A stretch of 64,000 nt of DNA, taken from positions 229,869-293,868 of the forward strand of contig NZ_REEZ01000005.1 in assembly GCF_003990445.1 (NCBI RefSeq), in the 5' to 3' direction. Of the stretch, positions 59,718-64,000 are shown in pieces; position 1 is the first letter of the stretch; every line of letters starts with the position of its first letter. The notes under the pieces are model-generated. The model worked only from the letters and a program-made list of their open reading frames with translations. It was not told where the DNA came from and did not search any database. The stretch comes from Pararhodobacter zhoushanensis (GTDB lineage: Bacteria > Pseudomonadota > Alphaproteobacteria > Rhodobacterales > Rhodobacteraceae). Position numbers and translations under genes: made by a program.

Positions 59718-60519
59718 TGCCGAAGGCGCGCTGGAAGCGGGCCTCTTGCTCGGCGGTCAACAGCGCGACATTGCGCCCGATCCGGTCGCCCGAATCGTTG
59801 TGATCATTGACCCCGCGCACCCACATGTCCGGGTCGGTACGGGTGATGGTCGGCATATGCTGCCAGACCTCGTGATGGGTAAAGTTCATCACGCTGAGCG
59901 CGACGTCGGGCCGAAAGACAATGGCGAAGGCGACGCCGAGGTAAAGCTGGTTGGCGGGCTCGGCCAGAATGCCCTGTGGCTCAGCCCGGGCGTTGTAGCC
60001 GCGGGTAAAGTCGATGGCGACATGGCGGCTGCCCTGAAACAGCGCAAAATACTGGTGCAGGGTCTTGCGGCACTTGGCGACAAAGCCGACGCCCATGGCG
60101 TCATCATCGTCCAGCCGGAACTGGATGGAATAGCGACCCGCCTGACGGACCGAGGCGATGGCTTCGGCCATGACCGTGCGATGGCGGCCGGGGGGATAGG
60201 CCTGAATGACCACTTGCGGCAGGTCGGCGGTCAGGGCGCGCAGCTGGGTCAGGCGTTCGGGCGGGAAGTCCTCGCCAATGATGATGAGGAAGGTGAAGTC
60301 GGGGTCGCTCTGGGCGCGCAGGCAGGGCAGGGTGAAGGCTTCGAACAGCCGGAATCGCTGATCCAGCCGCTCGGGCGCATAGAGAAACCGGGCACGATCC
60401 TGTGGCGTTTCATGCTCGGTCTTGAAGCCGCCGAGGGCGGGATAGGAAAACCGGCAGATGCCGATCACCTGCGCCTTGCGCGCGGCACGGCGACGGTAGA
60501 GATAGCGTGAAAACAGCAT
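59680..60519 (-). CDS. Putative glycosyltransferase (rhamnosyltransferase-like)
   Basis: 279 residues from ATG 60519 (MLFSRYLYRRR, with GGGGGCAGG upstream). The middle has the nucleotide-sugar pattern IQFRLDDDDAMGVGFV (DDD), preceded by SDPDFTFLIIIGEDFPPERL and FRLFEAFTLPCLRAQSD. This matches a glycosyltransferase group annotated as putative rhamnosyltransferase. Donor and acceptor are unknown. No signal peptide. Its C-terminal 38 bases overlap the convergent DMT gene. Confidence 0.75.
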   Translation of the reverse strand: MLFSRYLYRRRAARKAQVIGICRFSYPALGGFKTEHETPQDRARFLYAPERLDQRFRLFEAFTLPCLRAQSDPDFTFLIIIGEDFPPERLTQLRALTADLPQVVIQAYPPGRHRTVMAEAIASVRQAGRYSIQFRLDDDDAMGVGFVAKCRKTLHQYFALFQGSRHVAIDFTRGYNARAEPQGILAEPANQLYLGVAFAIVFRPDVALSVMNFTHHEVWQHMPTITRTDPDMWVRGVNDHNDSGDRIGRNVALLTAEQEARFQRAFGISAERVRALYGR

Positions 60520-60858
60520 TCTGCCTGCCCCCGGATTACCCCGCGAGCCTAGCAAGCCTGCGCCGGTGCGGCAACGCAGTGCAGGGCGCTTGGCGTGTGT
60601 TGACAAGGCTCGCGACTCCCCCTATACGCCGCTCACCCGGGGTCGGTATGTGCAGACTCAGGGGCTTTAGAAACACCACGTGGTCATGATCCAGGTTGCA
60701 AAACCTCGATCCTCTGGAATTCCACCGCGGCGCTTCCGTTATCGGACGCGCATGCGGTTTTGTGTTTTGCGGACGCGCAATTCACGACATGACGAACTGC
60801 CCCCGGATACCCCGCTGACGAGCGCAGGTTGAACGGGCCGCAAGACAAGGCGAAACGT
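60520..60858. other. Gene-free stretch before rpsL
   Basis: 339 bases with no gene seen. It contains the predicted str-operon promoter at 60600-60628 and a long leader for rpsL. Confidence 0.6.
60600..60628 (+). promoter_or_regulatory. Predicted sigma70-type promoter of the rpsL-rpsG-fusA-tuf operon
   Basis: TTGACA (60600-60605), exactly 17 bases, TATACG (60623-60628). The leader to rpsL would be roughly 220 bases. The best promoter match I found in the window. Confidence 0.75.
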
Positions 60859-61230
60859 ATGCCGACGATTCAACAGCTGATCCGCAAGCCGCGGCAGCCG
60901 AAAGTCAAACGCTCCAAGTCGCAGCACTTGGAGAACTGCCCGCAGAAGCGTGGCGTCTGCACCCGCGTCTACACCACGACGCCGAAGAAGCCGAACTCGG
61001 CTATGCGTAAGGTTGCCAAAGTGCGCCTGACGAATGGCTTTGAGGTCATCAGCTATATTCCTGGCGAAAAGCACAACCTGCAAGAGCACTCGGTCGTGCT
61101 GATCCGCGGCGGTCGCGTAAAAGACCTTCCCGGTGTGCGTTACCACATCCTGCGCGGCGTTCTCGATACGCAGGGCGTCAAAGATCGTCGTCAGCGTCGT
61201 TCGAAATACGGCGCGAAGCGTCCGAAGTAA
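60859..61230 (+). CDS. rpsL: 30S ribosomal protein S12
   Basis: 123 residues from ATG 60859. Streptomycin-related residues are wild type: [13 protein letters not shown] (Lys43) and [13 protein letters not shown] (Lys88). Also [16 protein letters not shown] at the start. It contributes to decoding accuracy. rpsG follows after 12 bases. Confidence 0.98.
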   Translation: MPTIQQLIRKPRQPKVKRSKSQHLENCPQKRGVCTRVYTTTPKKPNSAMRKVAKVRLTNGFEVISYIPGEKHNLQEHSVVLIRGGRVKDLPGVRYHILRGVLDTQGVKDRRQRRSKYGAKRPK

Positions 61231-61713
<483 letters not shown>

Positions 61714-61725
61714 GGATCACAGATC

Positions 61726-63849
<2,124 letters not shown>

Positions 63850-63856
63850 TTGGTGT

Positions 63857-63906
63857 GGCGGGGTGAACCCCGCCCTACCGCCCGTAGGGTGGGATTTCAT
63901 CCCACC
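63857..63906. repeat. CGTAGG-type hairpin pair between fusA and tuf
   Basis: Stem 1: GGCGGGG-TGAA-CCCCGCC. Stem 2: GGTGGGAT-TTC-ATCCCACC after CCCGTAG. Stem sequences differ from the rpoB-rpoC copy, but base pairing is kept. Confidence 0.75.
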
Positions 63907-63936
63907 GCCACCGATACCGAATTAGGAGAAGCCATC

Positions 63937-64000
63937 ATGGCGAAGGCAAAGTTTGAACGTAACAAGCCGCACGTGAACATCGGGACGATCGGTCACGTTG
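63937..64000 (+). CDS. tuf: Elongation factor Tu (5' end)
   Basis: Truncated by the window edge. [20 protein letters not shown] is the EF-Tu N-terminus leading into the G1 loop. AGGAGAA precedes the ATG. Confidence 0.95.
   Translation, partial: MAKAKFERNKPHVNIGTIGHV

Overview
The window is high-GC alphaproteobacterial chromosome, most likely Rhodobacteraceae/Paracoccaceae. The support is the accD-folC pair, the tRNA-Trp / secE-nusG-rplKAJL-rpoBC / rpsL-rpsG-fusA-tuf order, dense ATGA-type stop/start overlaps, and the intergenic repeats built around a TTCACCCCC..GGATATTT box. I cannot name the genus from the sequence alone.

Layout. (1) 1-10 kb: the tail of a GcvT-domain FAD dehydrogenase, an AT-rich orphan gene, rpiB with a secreted hydrolase-like protein, a cpdB-type nucleotidase, nudC, a START-like protein, glpK, an agmatinase-family ureohydrolase and an SDR. 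(2) 10.2-26.6 kb: an accessory block bracketed by two decayed transposase remnants. It holds a two-component system facing a long operon (HdeD, MprF, DUF202, a rhomboid-like protein, cytochrome bo3-type oxidase CyoABCD). Converging on this is a stress/ketone-body operon (patatin, acetoacetate decarboxylase, SpoIIAA-like, 3-hydroxybutyrate dehydrogenase, a coiled-coil stress protein, DUF1269, DUF3096). (3) 26.7-43.8 kb: housekeeping genes in short operons (pncB, gpsA, a LuxR-type regulator, coxG, NnrU, tag, a CPBP protease, accD-folC, a quinone reductase, an esterase, dapA, a lytic transglycosylase, GNAT, coaBC-dut-moeB). (4) 44.1-64 kb: the transcription/translation core (tRNA-Trp, secE, nusG, rplK, rplA, rplJ, rplL, rpoB, rpoC, then rpsL, rpsG, fusA and the start of tuf). 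It is interrupted by a lysE-type exporter and by a five-gene insert between rpoC and rpsL.

The most interesting material is the accessory block and three families of dispersed structured repeats. The block reads as one acid/envelope-stress module: cationic lipid synthesis, an acid-resistance membrane protein, a proton-pumping quinol oxidase and a proton-consuming decarboxylase, with a two-component system at one end and several palindromes in the divergent promoter region. This functional reading is inference. The first repeat family has five copies, four of them between convergent genes, with covarying stems. The second is a CGTAGGGTGGG hairpin found inside the rpoB-rpoC and fusA-tuf junctions. 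The third is a 17-bp palindrome, TGTCCCATCGTGGGACA, present twice.
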